Origin: JAWXBM01 sp034440115
Lineage (GTDB): Bacteria > Pseudomonadota > Gammaproteobacteria > Xanthomonadales > SZUA-36
Assembly (NCBI GenBank): GCA_034440115.1
Contig: JAWXBM010000098.1
Coordinates: forward strand, 1-49,042
Direction: 5' to 3'
Length of the DNA stretch: 49,042 nt
A program made the position numbers and the translations under genes. Below, piece after piece: positions 35,116-43,822 of the stretch. Each line of letters opens with the position of its first letter. The stretch's first letter is position 1. The notes under the pieces are model-generated. The model saw nothing but the letters and a program-made list of their open reading frames with translations, was not told where the DNA came from and made no database searches.

Positions 35116-36392
35116 CCGGTGAGTTGCGCCGCATCGCGGTCATAGGCGGCAACCGCATTCCATTTTGCCGTTCGAATACGGCTTATGCCGAAAAATCCAA
35201 CATGGATTTGTTATCGGCCGCCATTGAAGGCGTGGTCCAGCGCTTTGGCTTGCAGGACCAACAACTGGACGAAGTAGTTGCAGGTGCAGTGACCACTCAT
35301 TCGCGCGACTGGAACCTGGCGCGTGAAGCCCTGCTCTCCACCTCATTATCTCCATTGACAACGGGCATCACGCTGCAGCAAGCCTGCGGTACCAGCTTGC
35401 AAGCGGCGTTAATGATCGGCGCCAAGATCGCCTGTGGCCAGATCGAATGCGGAATTGCCGCGGGCACCGATACCACTTCTGACCCTCCCATCGTATTCGG
35501 GCCGCGCTTTTCGAATCGCCTGGTCAAAGCCGGAGCAGCCAAGAGTTTTGGTCAATCTCTAAGTGCTTTTAAAGGATTCAGCCCGGCTGAATTGAAGCCA
35601 GTAACCCCGGCTAATGGCGAGCCGCGTACCGGCCTGAGCATGGGTGCTCATTGTGAACGCATGGCGCGCGAGTGGCATATCGCCCGGGAAGCACAGGACG
35701 AACTGGCATTGGCCAGTCATTTGAACGCTGCGGCCGCCTATGATGCAGGCTTCTTTGATCCATTGGTTCAGTCCTGGAGCGGCGTGGCTCGGGATAACAA
35801 CCTGCGGGCCGATTCAAGCCTGGAGAAACTGGCCAAGTTGTCACCGGTATTTTCCAAGGAAGCGGGTGGAACTTTGACCGCTGGCAACAGCACGCCTTTT
35901 ACCGATGGAGCCGCGGGCGTCTTGCTGGCCTCTGAAGAGTGGGCCAAACAACACGATTTACCCATTCAGGCTTACCTCACCGGCATGCGCAGCGCATCGG
36001 TGGATTTCGTTAACGACGAAGGTTTATTGATGGCGCCTTCCGTGGCAGTAGCCGAAATGCTGCAGAAAACCGGCTTGTCGCTGCAGGACTTTGACTACTA
36101 CGAAATTCACGAGGCCTTTGCCGCACAGGTGCTGTGTACCTTGGCTGCCTGGGAGTCAGAAGAGTATTGTCGCAATCGATTGGGGCTGGAGCAGCCCTTG
36201 GGTTCCATCGACAGAAGCAAAATTAACGTAAAGGGTAGCAGCCTGGCGGTTGGCCACCCTTTTGCTGCAACCGGCGCCCGTATCATGGCCACGCTGGGAC
36301 AAATTCTCGAAGAGGCTGGCTCCGGCAGAGGTTTGATCTCAATTTGTACTGCCGGTGGTATGGGCGTGACTGCCATTATGGAGCGTCCATGA
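35112..36392 (+). CDS. fadI: 3-ketoacyl-CoA thiolase, FadI-like
   Basis: A 426-residue thiolase cleaving 3-ketoacyl-CoA. The nucleophile is C92 (QACGTSLQ); the histidine is in YEIHEAFAAQ; the second Cys is in ISICTAGGMGVTAIME; and VGHPFAATGARI completes the active site. The length is close to FadI (436) and longer than FadA (387). It overlaps fadJ by four bases and ppk2 by four. These fit a trifunctional beta-oxidation complex. Confidence 0.93.
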   Translation: MTGELRRIAVIGGNRIPFCRSNTAYAEKSNMDLLSAAIEGVVQRFGLQDQQLDEVVAGAVTTHSRDWNLAREALLSTSLSPLTTGITLQQACGTSLQAALMIGAKIACGQIECGIAAGTDTTSDPPIVFGPRFSNRLVKAGAAKSFGQSLSAFKGFSPAELKPVTPANGEPRTGLSMGAHCERMAREWHIAREAQDELALASHLNAAAAYDAGFFDPLVQSWSGVARDNNLRADSSLEKLAKLSPVFSKEAGGTLTAGNSTPFTDGAAGVLLASEEWAKQHDLPIQAYLTGMRSASVDFVNDEGLLMAPSVAVAEMLQKTGLSLQDFDYYEIHEAFAAQVLCTLAAWESEEYCRNRLGLEQPLGSIDRSKINVKGSSLAVGHPFAATGARIMATLGQILEEAGSGRGLISICTAGGMGVTAIMERP

Positions 36393-37309
36393 GTGCATTG
36401 CCGGGTGAACTTGAAACCGTTCTTGATTCCATTGAAAGTCCGTGGCGAATAAATCCTTCTCCACCATTAAAGGCGGCGCCGATGCAATTTGCTCCGCCAG
36501 AAGCTGGCGAAACTGCCGCCGATTACCGCGCACAACTGGAGCAAACCCGGGCGCAACTGCGTCCACTGCAGAATAAACTGATTGCCGGAAAGCAATTCAG
36601 TATCTTGCTGGTTTTCCAGGCTTTGGATGCTGCCGGTAAGGATGGCGCGATACGTGAAGTGCTGTCGGGCCTTGATGTCGGCAGCATACGTGTTGCCTCA
36701 TTCAAGCGGCCTTCCAGTAGCGAACTGGCGCATGATTTCATGTGGCGCACCACTAAAGAATTGCCCGAACGCGGGCAAATCGGTGCTTTCAACCGCAGTT
36801 ACTACGAGGAAGTCCTGGCAGTGCGAGTACACCCGGAATTCCTCAATGGTCAGTATGCCGGCCATCCTCCTGATAGCACGCTGTTATGGCCGGCTCGATA
36901 CCGGGCCATTCGGGAGTTTGAAAAGCACCTGGCTATGTCGAATACGCTGGTCCTGAAATTCTGGCTTAACGTTTCACCCGAACGCCAGGCCATGCGCTTC
37001 CTCGACAGGCTGGAAGACGAGGAGAAACGTTGGAAATTTTCCAGCAGTGATATCGTGGAGTCCGGTTTCCGCAAAGATTATGACGAAGCAGTTATGCATA
37101 TGTTGAATGAAACCTCGCGCCCGGGCGCGCCCTGGTTTTGCGTGCCTGCCGATGATCGCTGGTTTTTACGCTGGCAAATCTTCACCATCTTGCTGCAAGC
37201 CCTGCAGGCCTTACCCATGACTTATCCTGATCCTGAAAGCCTGGACGCCGAAGAGATAAAAACTTTGCGGGATTGTTTACGGCTCCGAGCCGGACTGGAG
37301 TCAGTTTAG
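36389..37309 (+). CDS. PPK2-family polyphosphate:nucleotide phosphotransferase
   Basis: A 306-residue PPK2-type kinase. Walker A is in FQALDAAGKDGAIREV (about 76-90), and the second signature is ELAHDFMWRTTKELPERGQIGAFNRSYYEEVLAVRVHPE. The acidic lid DRLEDEEKRWKFSSSD follows. Such enzymes transfer phosphate from polyphosphate to nucleoside mono- or diphosphates; which is used cannot be told from the motif alone. The ATG overlaps the fadI stop (ATGA), so it is probably co-translated with beta-oxidation genes, an uncommon partner. Its stop codon overlaps that of folD on the other strand. Confidence 0.92.
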   Translation: MSALPGELETVLDSIESPWRINPSPPLKAAPMQFAPPEAGETAADYRAQLEQTRAQLRPLQNKLIAGKQFSILLVFQALDAAGKDGAIREVLSGLDVGSIRVASFKRPSSSELAHDFMWRTTKELPERGQIGAFNRSYYEEVLAVRVHPEFLNGQYAGHPPDSTLLWPARYRAIREFEKHLAMSNTLVLKFWLNVSPERQAMRFLDRLEDEEKRWKFSSSDIVESGFRKDYDEAVMHMLNETSRPGAPWFCVPADDRWFLRWQIFTILLQALQALPMTYPDPESLDAEEIKTLRDCLRLRAGLESV

Positions 37310-38235
37310 CCAGTAGCGTGCGGCTGGTAGGGTAAATCAATTTTCAGTCCTGCTGACTCCGCTGTGTTCAGCATCAGCATGGCACGCGTCATGGGACCCA
37401 CACCACCAGGCACCGGACTTATCCAACCAGCTACTGCGGCCGCACTGGCAAAATCTATATCGCCGGTAATACGGCCATCGTCCAACCGATTGATGCCCAC
37501 ATCTACGACAATGCTGCCCGGCTTGATCCAGGAAGAGTCCACGATCTGACGTTTACCCACGGCACTGATCAGCACATCGGCGGAGCGCACATGTTGTTCC
37601 AGGTCGCGGGTGAAACGATGCGTCACGGTAACGGTGGCACCGGTCAGCAGGCATTCCAGCGACATGGGGCGACCCACGATATTTGAAGCACCGACAATTA
37701 CCACGTGTTTGGAACGAACCTCAACTCCGTGAAAGCTCAGCAGAGCCATCACACCCCGTGGAGTGCAAGGACGCAAACCAGGTTGGCGCAGAGCCAGCTT
37801 GCCTACGTTGAAGGCGTGGAATCCATCCACATCTTTGTCTGCGTTGATTCGATTAGTGACCTGGGTTTCTTCGATATGATCCGGCAGGGGCAGTTGCACC
37901 AGAATGCCGTCGATTTCCGGAGCGGTGTTGAGCTTATCGATCAAGCTCAGTAAATCGACTTCTGAGGTGCTGGCCGGGAGGTCAATGTCTCTGGCAATGA
38001 TTCCGGAGCGCTCACAATCCCTGCGCTTGGCATTAACGTAAATACTGGATGCAGGATCGCTGCCGACCAATACCACTGCCAGCCCAGGACGTCGCCCGCC
38101 AGAAGCTACGTGCTGGTCTATGGCGATACGAACCTTTTCGATAATGGCAGCACTGGCAGCGAGGCCATCCAATATCTGCGCAGAGCCCCGGGTGGTGCCC
38201 TGGGTCAGGCCGGTATTTTTTTGTTGCTTGTTCAT
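37306..38235 (-). CDS. folD: Bifunctional methylenetetrahydrofolate dehydrogenase/cyclohydrolase
   Basis: A 309-residue FolD interconverting methylene-, methenyl- and formyl-tetrahydrofolate. The catalytic pair Y66 and K70 is in SSIYVNAKRRDCE. The following QLPLPDHIEE, DKDVDGFHAFNVGKL, GASNIVGRPMS and PVPGGVGPMTRAML motifs are intact. The frame is open to 38322, but ATG 38235 gives the known length with a short extension. It is divergent from the glutathione peroxidase gene and convergent with ppk2, sharing one base pair in the stops. Confidence 0.96.
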   Translation of the reverse strand: MNKQQKNTGLTQGTTRGSAQILDGLAASAAIIEKVRIAIDQHVASGGRRPGLAVVLVGSDPASSIYVNAKRRDCERSGIIARDIDLPASTSEVDLLSLIDKLNTAPEIDGILVQLPLPDHIEETQVTNRINADKDVDGFHAFNVGKLALRQPGLRPCTPRGVMALLSFHGVEVRSKHVVIVGASNIVGRPMSLECLLTGATVTVTHRFTRDLEQHVRSADVLISAVGKRQIVDSSWIKPGSIVVDVGINRLDDGRITGDIDFASAAAVAGWISPVPGGVGPMTRAMLMLNTAESAGLKIDLPYQPHATG

Positions 38236-38372
38236 AGCGTTTCGCAAAAACCGGGCTCCGCGGGGATTGGTCTTAGTAGGTGCAGGCAATATTGTACTTG
38301 ATAAGGAAGAATTCAGTCTCAAGCTGGGCTATGCTGACTAAATCCTGAGGTTCGGCGTGAGGGTCGGCATAT

Positions 38373-38861
38373 ATGCAAATTCACCAATATTCTTTTCGTT
38401 CGGCTCAGGGACATGCCCTGCCGCTGGATCGCTGGCAAGGCCAGCCTTTCCTGCTGGTCAACACGGCTTCAGAATGTGGCTACACGCCTCAATACAAGAA
38501 ACTGCAAAACCTCTGGGAAGAATATCGCCGCAGTGGCCTGGTGGTGCTTGGCATGCCCTGCAATGACTTTGGCGGCCAGGAGCCTGGCAGCAATACAGAC
38601 ATTGCCGAATTTTGCAGCAGCCGGTTCGAAGTGACTTTCCCGGTGACAGAAAAAATATCCATTATTGGCAAAAGCCCGCATCGCCTGTTCGTTGATTTGC
38701 GCGAGGAATTTGGCAACGATTTATTGCCACGATGGAATTTTCACAAGTATTTATTCGGCCGCAACGGTGAATTGGTGGAGCATTTTCCATCGAAAATGGA
38801 ACCAGATGATCCCGGATTCCGCAATCACATCGAGCGAAATCTTGGTTCCTGGAGCATATAA
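38373..38861 (+). CDS. Glutathione peroxidase-like thiol peroxidase
   Basis: A 162-residue protein of the GPx family. The catalytic cysteine C35 is in NTASECGYTPQY, Q69 in MPCNDFGGQEPG, and W121-N122 in PRWNFHKYLF, so the tetrad is complete. A second Cys (C63 in MPCNDF) is present. The usual bacterial GPx uses thioredoxin more than glutathione; no opposite evidence here. ATG 38373 lies 14 bases past a GAGGGTC. It stands alone between folD and a triple hairpin. Confidence 0.93.
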   Translation: MQIHQYSFRSAQGHALPLDRWQGQPFLLVNTASECGYTPQYKKLQNLWEEYRRSGLVVLGMPCNDFGGQEPGSNTDIAEFCSSRFEVTFPVTEKISIIGKSPHRLFVDLREEFGNDLLPRWNFHKYLFGRNGELVEHFPSKMEPDDPGFRNHIERNLGSWSI

Positions 38862-38869
38862 ATAATATG

Positions 38870-38967
38870 CTCTGAATAAATCCATCCTGGATTTCTCAGA
38901 GTACGGGAAGTGAAAAGCGTGGTTTTCACTTCCCTTCATTTTCAATGAATTTCTTTCATTGAAAATG
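38870..38967. terminator. Three consecutive hairpins between the peroxidase gene and der
   Basis: Hairpin 1: 38870-38875 with 38896-38901, plus an inner 7-bp stem 38878-38884/38888-38894. Hairpin 2: perfect 12-bp stem 38905-38916/38923-38934. Hairpin 3: perfect 13-bp stem 38937-38949/38955-38967 with a 5-base loop. They occupy the gap between convergent genes. No long T tract follows any of them, so terminator is the best but not the only reading. Confidence 0.6.
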
Positions 38968-39022
38968 GCCACCCTTCCATGTGTCGCTTGAAGCTCTGAA
39001 TTAATTCAACCAGAATTTAACT

Positions 39023-40435
39023 CTAGCGGCTGGATTTACGCGATTTGCCGCTGACAAATTTTTTCAGGCGCTGGCGTTTCTGCACCTGGCGCTTGCTCAA
39101 CACATTCTTTTTGTCCTTGTAGGGATTCGCGCTGTTGCGAAACTCAACAAACAAGGGTGTGCCTTTGAGGCGGAAGTGGCGGATGAAGGTGCTGGTAAGG
39201 TAGCGGCTGTAGGAATCAGGAATGGTGTCCGTGCGACTGCCATGGATGATGATACGCGGCGGAAATTTACCGCCGCCGTGAGCGTATCGCAACTTGGCTG
39301 TGTGGCCCTGGCTCATCGGCGGTTGGTGTGCTTCCACCGCTTTGATCAGCACCCGCGTCAATTCCGCAGTGGAAAACTCCATACTGGCACTGCGCCAGGC
39401 ATGCTGTACCGCATCGAGCAATTCCTGAATGCCGGAACCGTGTAACGCGGACAGGGTCACGCGCCGAGCCCAGGTGGCATAACTCAAGCGTCGATCCAGT
39501 TCGCTTTTGACCTGTTCGCGGTGGTAATCATCCAGTCCATCCCACTTGTTCAGGCCTATCACCAGTGCCCGGCCCTGCTGCAGAATGTAGCCCAACAAAG
39601 TCGTGTCCTGGTCGGTCAGGCCTTCCTGGGCATCCACCATCAACACCACTACATGGGCCCTCTCGATGGCCTGTAATGCCTTGATGGTGCTGAATTTCTC
39701 CACTGCTTCGTGAATGCGGGAACGACGGCGCACTCCCGCCGTATCAATCAATTCGTATTTTTGACCATCACGCTCTGTCCTGATGCTGATGGAGTCCCGG
39801 GTGGTGCCGGGTTGGTCAAAAGCCAGCATACGTTCTTCACCCAATATGCGATTAATCAGCGTGGATTTGCCGACATTGGGCCGGCCGACAATGGCCAGGC
39901 GCATGACATCTGCATCCGCCTCTGTGTCTGATTCATCTTCATTCGCAGGTGGCAACCATTGCTCAGCCTCCTCCATGATGTCCTGCAGACCCTGCCGGTG
40001 TTCAGCCGAAACGGCTACCGGTTCGCCCATACCCAAGGCAGCGAAATCGATGGTTGCGGTAGCAGCATCCATACCGTCTACCTTGTTGGCCACCACCAAG
40101 ACAGGCTTGCCGGATTTGCGCAACAGGCTGGCGACTTCGTGATCGGCCGCAGTCAAACCATCGCGGGCACTGACCATAAAAAAAACCAGCGTCGATTCTT
40201 CTATCGCCTGGTGAACCTGTTTAGCGGTGAGATAATCGATACCTTCTGCCTGACTGACCAGACCTCCGGTATCCACCAGCAGGCAAGTACGCTCTACCTG
40301 GCAGATGCCGTATTGCCGGTCGCGGGTTACTCCGGGCATGTCTGCGACCAGTGCATCGCGAGTGCGCGTCAGGGCATTGAATAGCGTGGACTTACCTACA
40401 TTTGGTCGCCCAACGATGGCGATTACGGGGATCAT
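39023..40435 (-). CDS. der: Ribosome biogenesis GTPase Der
   Basis: A 470-residue protein with two tandem GTPase domains, each with P-loop GRPNVGKST (8-16 and near 184-192), DTGG/DTAG switch II, and NKVD/NKWD specificity motifs. A KH-like C-terminal domain ends in a basic tail (KKNVLSKRQVQKRQRLKKF), normal in this class. Der acts in 50S assembly. It follows bamB by 35 bases, as in most gammaproteobacteria. Confidence 0.98.
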   Translation of the reverse strand: MIPVIAIVGRPNVGKSTLFNALTRTRDALVADMPGVTRDRQYGICQVERTCLLVDTGGLVSQAEGIDYLTAKQVHQAIEESTLVFFMVSARDGLTAADHEVASLLRKSGKPVLVVANKVDGMDAATATIDFAALGMGEPVAVSAEHRQGLQDIMEEAEQWLPPANEDESDTEADADVMRLAIVGRPNVGKSTLINRILGEERMLAFDQPGTTRDSISIRTERDGQKYELIDTAGVRRRSRIHEAVEKFSTIKALQAIERAHVVVLMVDAQEGLTDQDTTLLGYILQQGRALVIGLNKWDGLDDYHREQVKSELDRRLSYATWARRVTLSALHGSGIQELLDAVQHAWRSASMEFSTAELTRVLIKAVEAHQPPMSQGHTAKLRYAHGGGKFPPRIIIHGSRTDTIPDSYSRYLTSTFIRHFRLKGTPLFVEFRNSANPYKDKKNVLSKRQVQKRQRLKKFVSGKSRKSSR

Positions 40436-40470
40436 TGCGGATCAGCATATGCACAGTAAGATGCGTGCAC

Positions 40471-41631
40471 CTAGAGTGCAGCACCAGCGCGATAAGCGGC
40501 CAGTTTGCCATCTCTGGTCATGACATAGGTGGTGGTGCCCACCGTCAAAGGCGCCGACACGAAACCTTTTTTGCCTTCGCGCTCGCGCGCGACGAAGTTT
40601 CCATCACTGACGTTTATCCAGTGCAAATAACCCTCTTTATCTCCGACTACAATGTATTCGCCATAAAATCCTGGACGGGTAAGACCGCGATTGGTCAGTT
40701 GGTCCACTTTCCACTGCGTGGCGCCATTGCGCCGGTCCAGTAACCACAGATCGCCAGCCTTGTCGCTGACCGCCAGGTTGGTTCGATCAACGGTAACACC
40801 GGTGGCTGAGGAAATATCCTTGAACCATAACAATCTGCCCGAGTCCGCTGCCAGCGAAACTACACGGCTCTTATAGCTGGAAACGATCAGATCGGAAGCG
40901 ACCATCACCATGTTGGTGCCAATATCGGACAGGCGTTCGAGTTCGGTTCTGCCTTCGGGAGAAACTATTGACTGGTTCCAGATCAGGCTGCCATCTTCGG
41001 CACGCAGGGCGGTGACCGAACCATCATCATAGCCAACATAAATGGTCGATCCGCGAACCAGCAGGTCAGCGTTACCACGCAGGGTCAACAAGGGCACGCT
41101 GTGATCATGTATCCACAGGCGTGCGCCGGTTTCTGAATCCAATCCAAAGACACGCCCATCGATACCGCGTGCCACCACTACATCGTCTGCAATACCTGCA
41201 ACCGACAGCACTTCTGAGGAGACCTTGGCGCTCCATCGTTCATTTCCATTATCGACGTCAAAGGCGATTACCGCACCATCGATGGTACCCATGATGAGCA
41301 ATTTGTCACCTACAGAGGGGCCTCCTGAAAATGGCTGCTTGGTCTTGATGGCCCATAATTTCTTGCCGTTTTCGGCATCTACAACCATCAAGCGGCCTTC
41401 GTAATCTGCGGCGTAGAGTTTGCCGTTGACATACACCGGCGCCATGGCCAAGCCTGCTTTACCCATGCCGTCGCCTATGCCTGTCGACCAGATCTTTTTT
41501 ACTTTTACCGTGGTATCAAACTTCACCAGTTCCGCAGGATCACCCGGTTCCGGATCACCCCAATTGCGAAACCAGCTACAGCCTTGCAACAGCAGGCCGC
41601 ACAACAGTAATAGCAATAAGGTTCTCATCAT
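40471..41631 (-). CDS. bamB: Outer membrane protein assembly factor BamB
   Basis: A 386-residue lipoprotein. The signal ends in LLQGC with Cys 18, and the rest is an eight-bladed PQQ-like beta-propeller, e.g. GKLYAADYEGRLMVVDAENGKKLW and DGRVFGLDSETGARLW. BamB supports BamA in inserting beta-barrel proteins. The ATG overlaps the yfgM stop (ATGA), and der follows after 35 bases. Confidence 0.97.
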   Translation of the reverse strand: MMRTLLLLLLCGLLLQGCSWFRNWGDPEPGDPAELVKFDTTVKVKKIWSTGIGDGMGKAGLAMAPVYVNGKLYAADYEGRLMVVDAENGKKLWAIKTKQPFSGGPSVGDKLLIMGTIDGAVIAFDVDNGNERWSAKVSSEVLSVAGIADDVVVARGIDGRVFGLDSETGARLWIHDHSVPLLTLRGNADLLVRGSTIYVGYDDGSVTALRAEDGSLIWNQSIVSPEGRTELERLSDIGTNMVMVASDLIVSSYKSRVVSLAADSGRLLWFKDISSATGVTVDRTNLAVSDKAGDLWLLDRRNGATQWKVDQLTNRGLTRPGFYGEYIVVGDKEGYLHWINVSDGNFVAREREGKKGFVSAPLTVGTTTYVMTRDGKLAAYRAGAAL

Positions 41632-42287
41632 GACGCAGAGGCCTCTGCGTCTTCCATTACGCCCAAAGATTCGAGTTTCAAAACCAGCAAATAACGGTCA
41701 CCCAGGCCTTCTTCCAGCACTTCCAGAGCTTGCTGGTAGGCTTTAATAGCCTCATCCTTGCGGCCCAAAACCACCAGGATATCACCGCGGGTTTCGGCAT
41801 AACGTGCTTCGTAGCCTGACAGTTCGGTCACACCATCAATGGTGGTCAATGCTTCTTCAGCCTGCCCCTGATCCAGCAGCAAACGTGCCAATCGCTCTCG
41901 AGCTATGACCTTAAGACCCTCAGGACGACCATTCTCCATTACATAGCGCAAGTAATTAAGCGCCAATTCCGGCTGTTTTGACTCGATTCGTGCACGCGCC
42001 ATCTGCAGGGCAGCCAGTGATGCATAGGGTGTTTTGGCATAATCATCCTGGAGTATCTGGAAATTATCCATGGCGCCATCCAACTGACCACCGGTCAGTT
42101 GCGTATTCATCCGCTCGAATTCAGCATATGATTTCTGGCCTTTGGTGTCTTGCCAGATATTCCATTGCTTGAATCCGAACAAGCCACCGAAGGCCAATAC
42201 CAGGCCCATGACGATGGCGCTGCCATTTTGCTGCAGCCATTTTTTGACGATCTCACCCTGTTCGTGGGCGTCATAAATCTCAACCAT
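41628..42287 (-). CDS. yfgM: YfgM family membrane-anchored TPR protein
   Basis: A 219-residue inner-membrane protein. It starts MVEIYDAHEQGEIVKKWLQ, then has one transmembrane helix at about 24-43, followed by a periplasmic helical repeat domain (TPR-like, e.g. ALNYLRYVMENGRPEGLKV). In E. coli YfgM interacts with SecYEG and PpiD. The start and size match the family. It lies 157 bases after hisS; that gap holds a weak hairpin and nothing else that I recognise. Confidence 0.95.
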   Translation of the reverse strand: MVEIYDAHEQGEIVKKWLQQNGSAIVMGLVLAFGGLFGFKQWNIWQDTKGQKSYAEFERMNTQLTGGQLDGAMDNFQILQDDYAKTPYASLAALQMARARIESKQPELALNYLRYVMENGRPEGLKVIARERLARLLLDQGQAEEALTTIDGVTELSGYEARYAETRGDILVVLGRKDEAIKAYQQALEVLEEGLGDRYLLVLKLESLGVMEDAEASAS

Positions 42288-42444
42288 TACAGACTCTCTT
42301 TGATCCTGATTGCGGAATTCTGGACAGCGAAAGACTTCCTGCCTGCTTTCGCGGGATGCCTATTCTAAATTATTGAGGGGTCGAACACATTGAAAATTCT
42401 GTATTGAAGGTGCGGTCAGGCTCACAAATCTGTCTTCACCCTGA

Positions 42445-43722
42445 TTATTGACGGATTTCCAGCCAGGAATGCAGCCAGGATTGGAGGTTTTCCATAGCCA
42501 CCCGCTGCTGATCACCAGCCGTGCGCAGGGATTTAATAGACACCTCATGCCTGGCCACTTCTTCCTCACCTAATATCATGGCAAGCCGGGCCCCACTGCG
42601 GTCTGCCCGCTTGAATTGAGATTTGAAGCTGCCGCCATTGAGGTTGGATTGAATACTGAGACCTGGCAAGGCGTCGCGCAAAGTTTCGGCCAAAACCAAG
42701 CCTTGACCGGTGGTTTTGTCACCGACCATCACCAGGTAGATATCCGGCACATGGGATTCAATCTCAGCAGCAGAGTGCAGCAATTCAACCAGGCGTTCCT
42801 GGCCCATGGCAAAGCCTATACCCGGCCAGGGTTTGCCACCTTGTAATTCCACCAAACCATCATAGCGTCCACCGGCACATACGGTTCCCTGCGCTCCGAG
42901 TTCGTCGGTAATCCACTCGAACACGGTATGACTGTAATAATCCAGGCCGCGAACCAAGCGAGGATTAACCGTATATGCAACACCTAAGTCAGCGAGGTAG
43001 GCCTGCAATTTATGGAAATGTCCGGTTGATTCTTCACCCAGAAAAGCTTGCAAGGAAGGTGCCGCTGCTATCAGTTCACGCAGAGCGGGATTTTTGCTGT
43101 CCAGTATGCGCATCGGGTTGCGGTCCAGGCGGATCTTGCTGTCTTCATCCAGCTTTTCTACCTGCGCTGAAAAATAATGACGTAATTCATCGCGGTAAGC
43201 CGCGCGTTCATCTGCTGTGCCCAACGAATTGATTTCCAGGCGCAGGTTTTTCAGTCCCAGTTGCTGCCAGATGCGCTGACACATGGCCAACAATTCAGCA
43301 TCGACATCCGGCCCCTGGGCACCAAACACTTCAGCACCTACTTGATGAAACTGCCGGGTACGGCCTTTCTGCGGTCGCTCGCGTCTGAACATGGGGCCCA
43401 TGTACCACAAGCGCAGTGGAGCTGCGTACAACAAACCATTTTGTATTACCGCACGTACCACACCGGCTGTGCCTTCCGGGCGCAAGCTCAGCCAGTCACC
43501 GCCACGATCTTCGAAAGAATACATCTCTTTCTGCACCACATCGGTAGCATCGCCAATAGCGCGGGCAAAAAGATCAGTTTTCTCCAGGGCTGGTATACGG
43601 ATTTCATCAAAACCATACGACTGGAATACCGACCTGACGGTGGTTTCCAGCAAGTGCCAGGCGGCCATGTCGGCCGGCAATATATCGTGCATTCCACGGA
43701 TGGATTGTATGATCGCTGTCAA
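42445..43722 (-). CDS. hisS: Histidine--tRNA ligase
   Basis: A 425-residue class II synthetase. Motif 2 has MFRRERPQKGRTRQFHQVGAE, the HisA box RGLDYYSHTVFEW is present, and motif 3 is PGIGFAMGQERL. The start is TTG at 43722: GGAG stands eight bases before it and it gives the common N-terminus (TAIIQSIRGMHDILP), while the next ATG would fall inside RGMHDILP. The usual upstream neighbour ispG is missing; rodZ is the next gene on the same strand after 100 bases. Confidence 0.97.
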   Translation of the reverse strand: MTAIIQSIRGMHDILPADMAAWHLLETTVRSVFQSYGFDEIRIPALEKTDLFARAIGDATDVVQKEMYSFEDRGGDWLSLRPEGTAGVVRAVIQNGLLYAAPLRLWYMGPMFRRERPQKGRTRQFHQVGAEVFGAQGPDVDAELLAMCQRIWQQLGLKNLRLEINSLGTADERAAYRDELRHYFSAQVEKLDEDSKIRLDRNPMRILDSKNPALRELIAAAPSLQAFLGEESTGHFHKLQAYLADLGVAYTVNPRLVRGLDYYSHTVFEWITDELGAQGTVCAGGRYDGLVELQGGKPWPGIGFAMGQERLVELLHSAAEIESHVPDIYLVMVGDKTTGQGLVLAETLRDALPGLSIQSNLNGGSFKSQFKRADRSGARLAMILGEEEVARHEVSIKSLRTAGDQQRVAMENLQSWLHSWLEIRQ

Positions 43723-43822
43723 AATCGCATCTCCGGGATTTACATATTCAGGGATTCAGGAATATCCGCGGCTAATGGGCGAAGACGAAATGCCGCTGAT
43801 GAGGTACTGCTGACGAAAGGTT

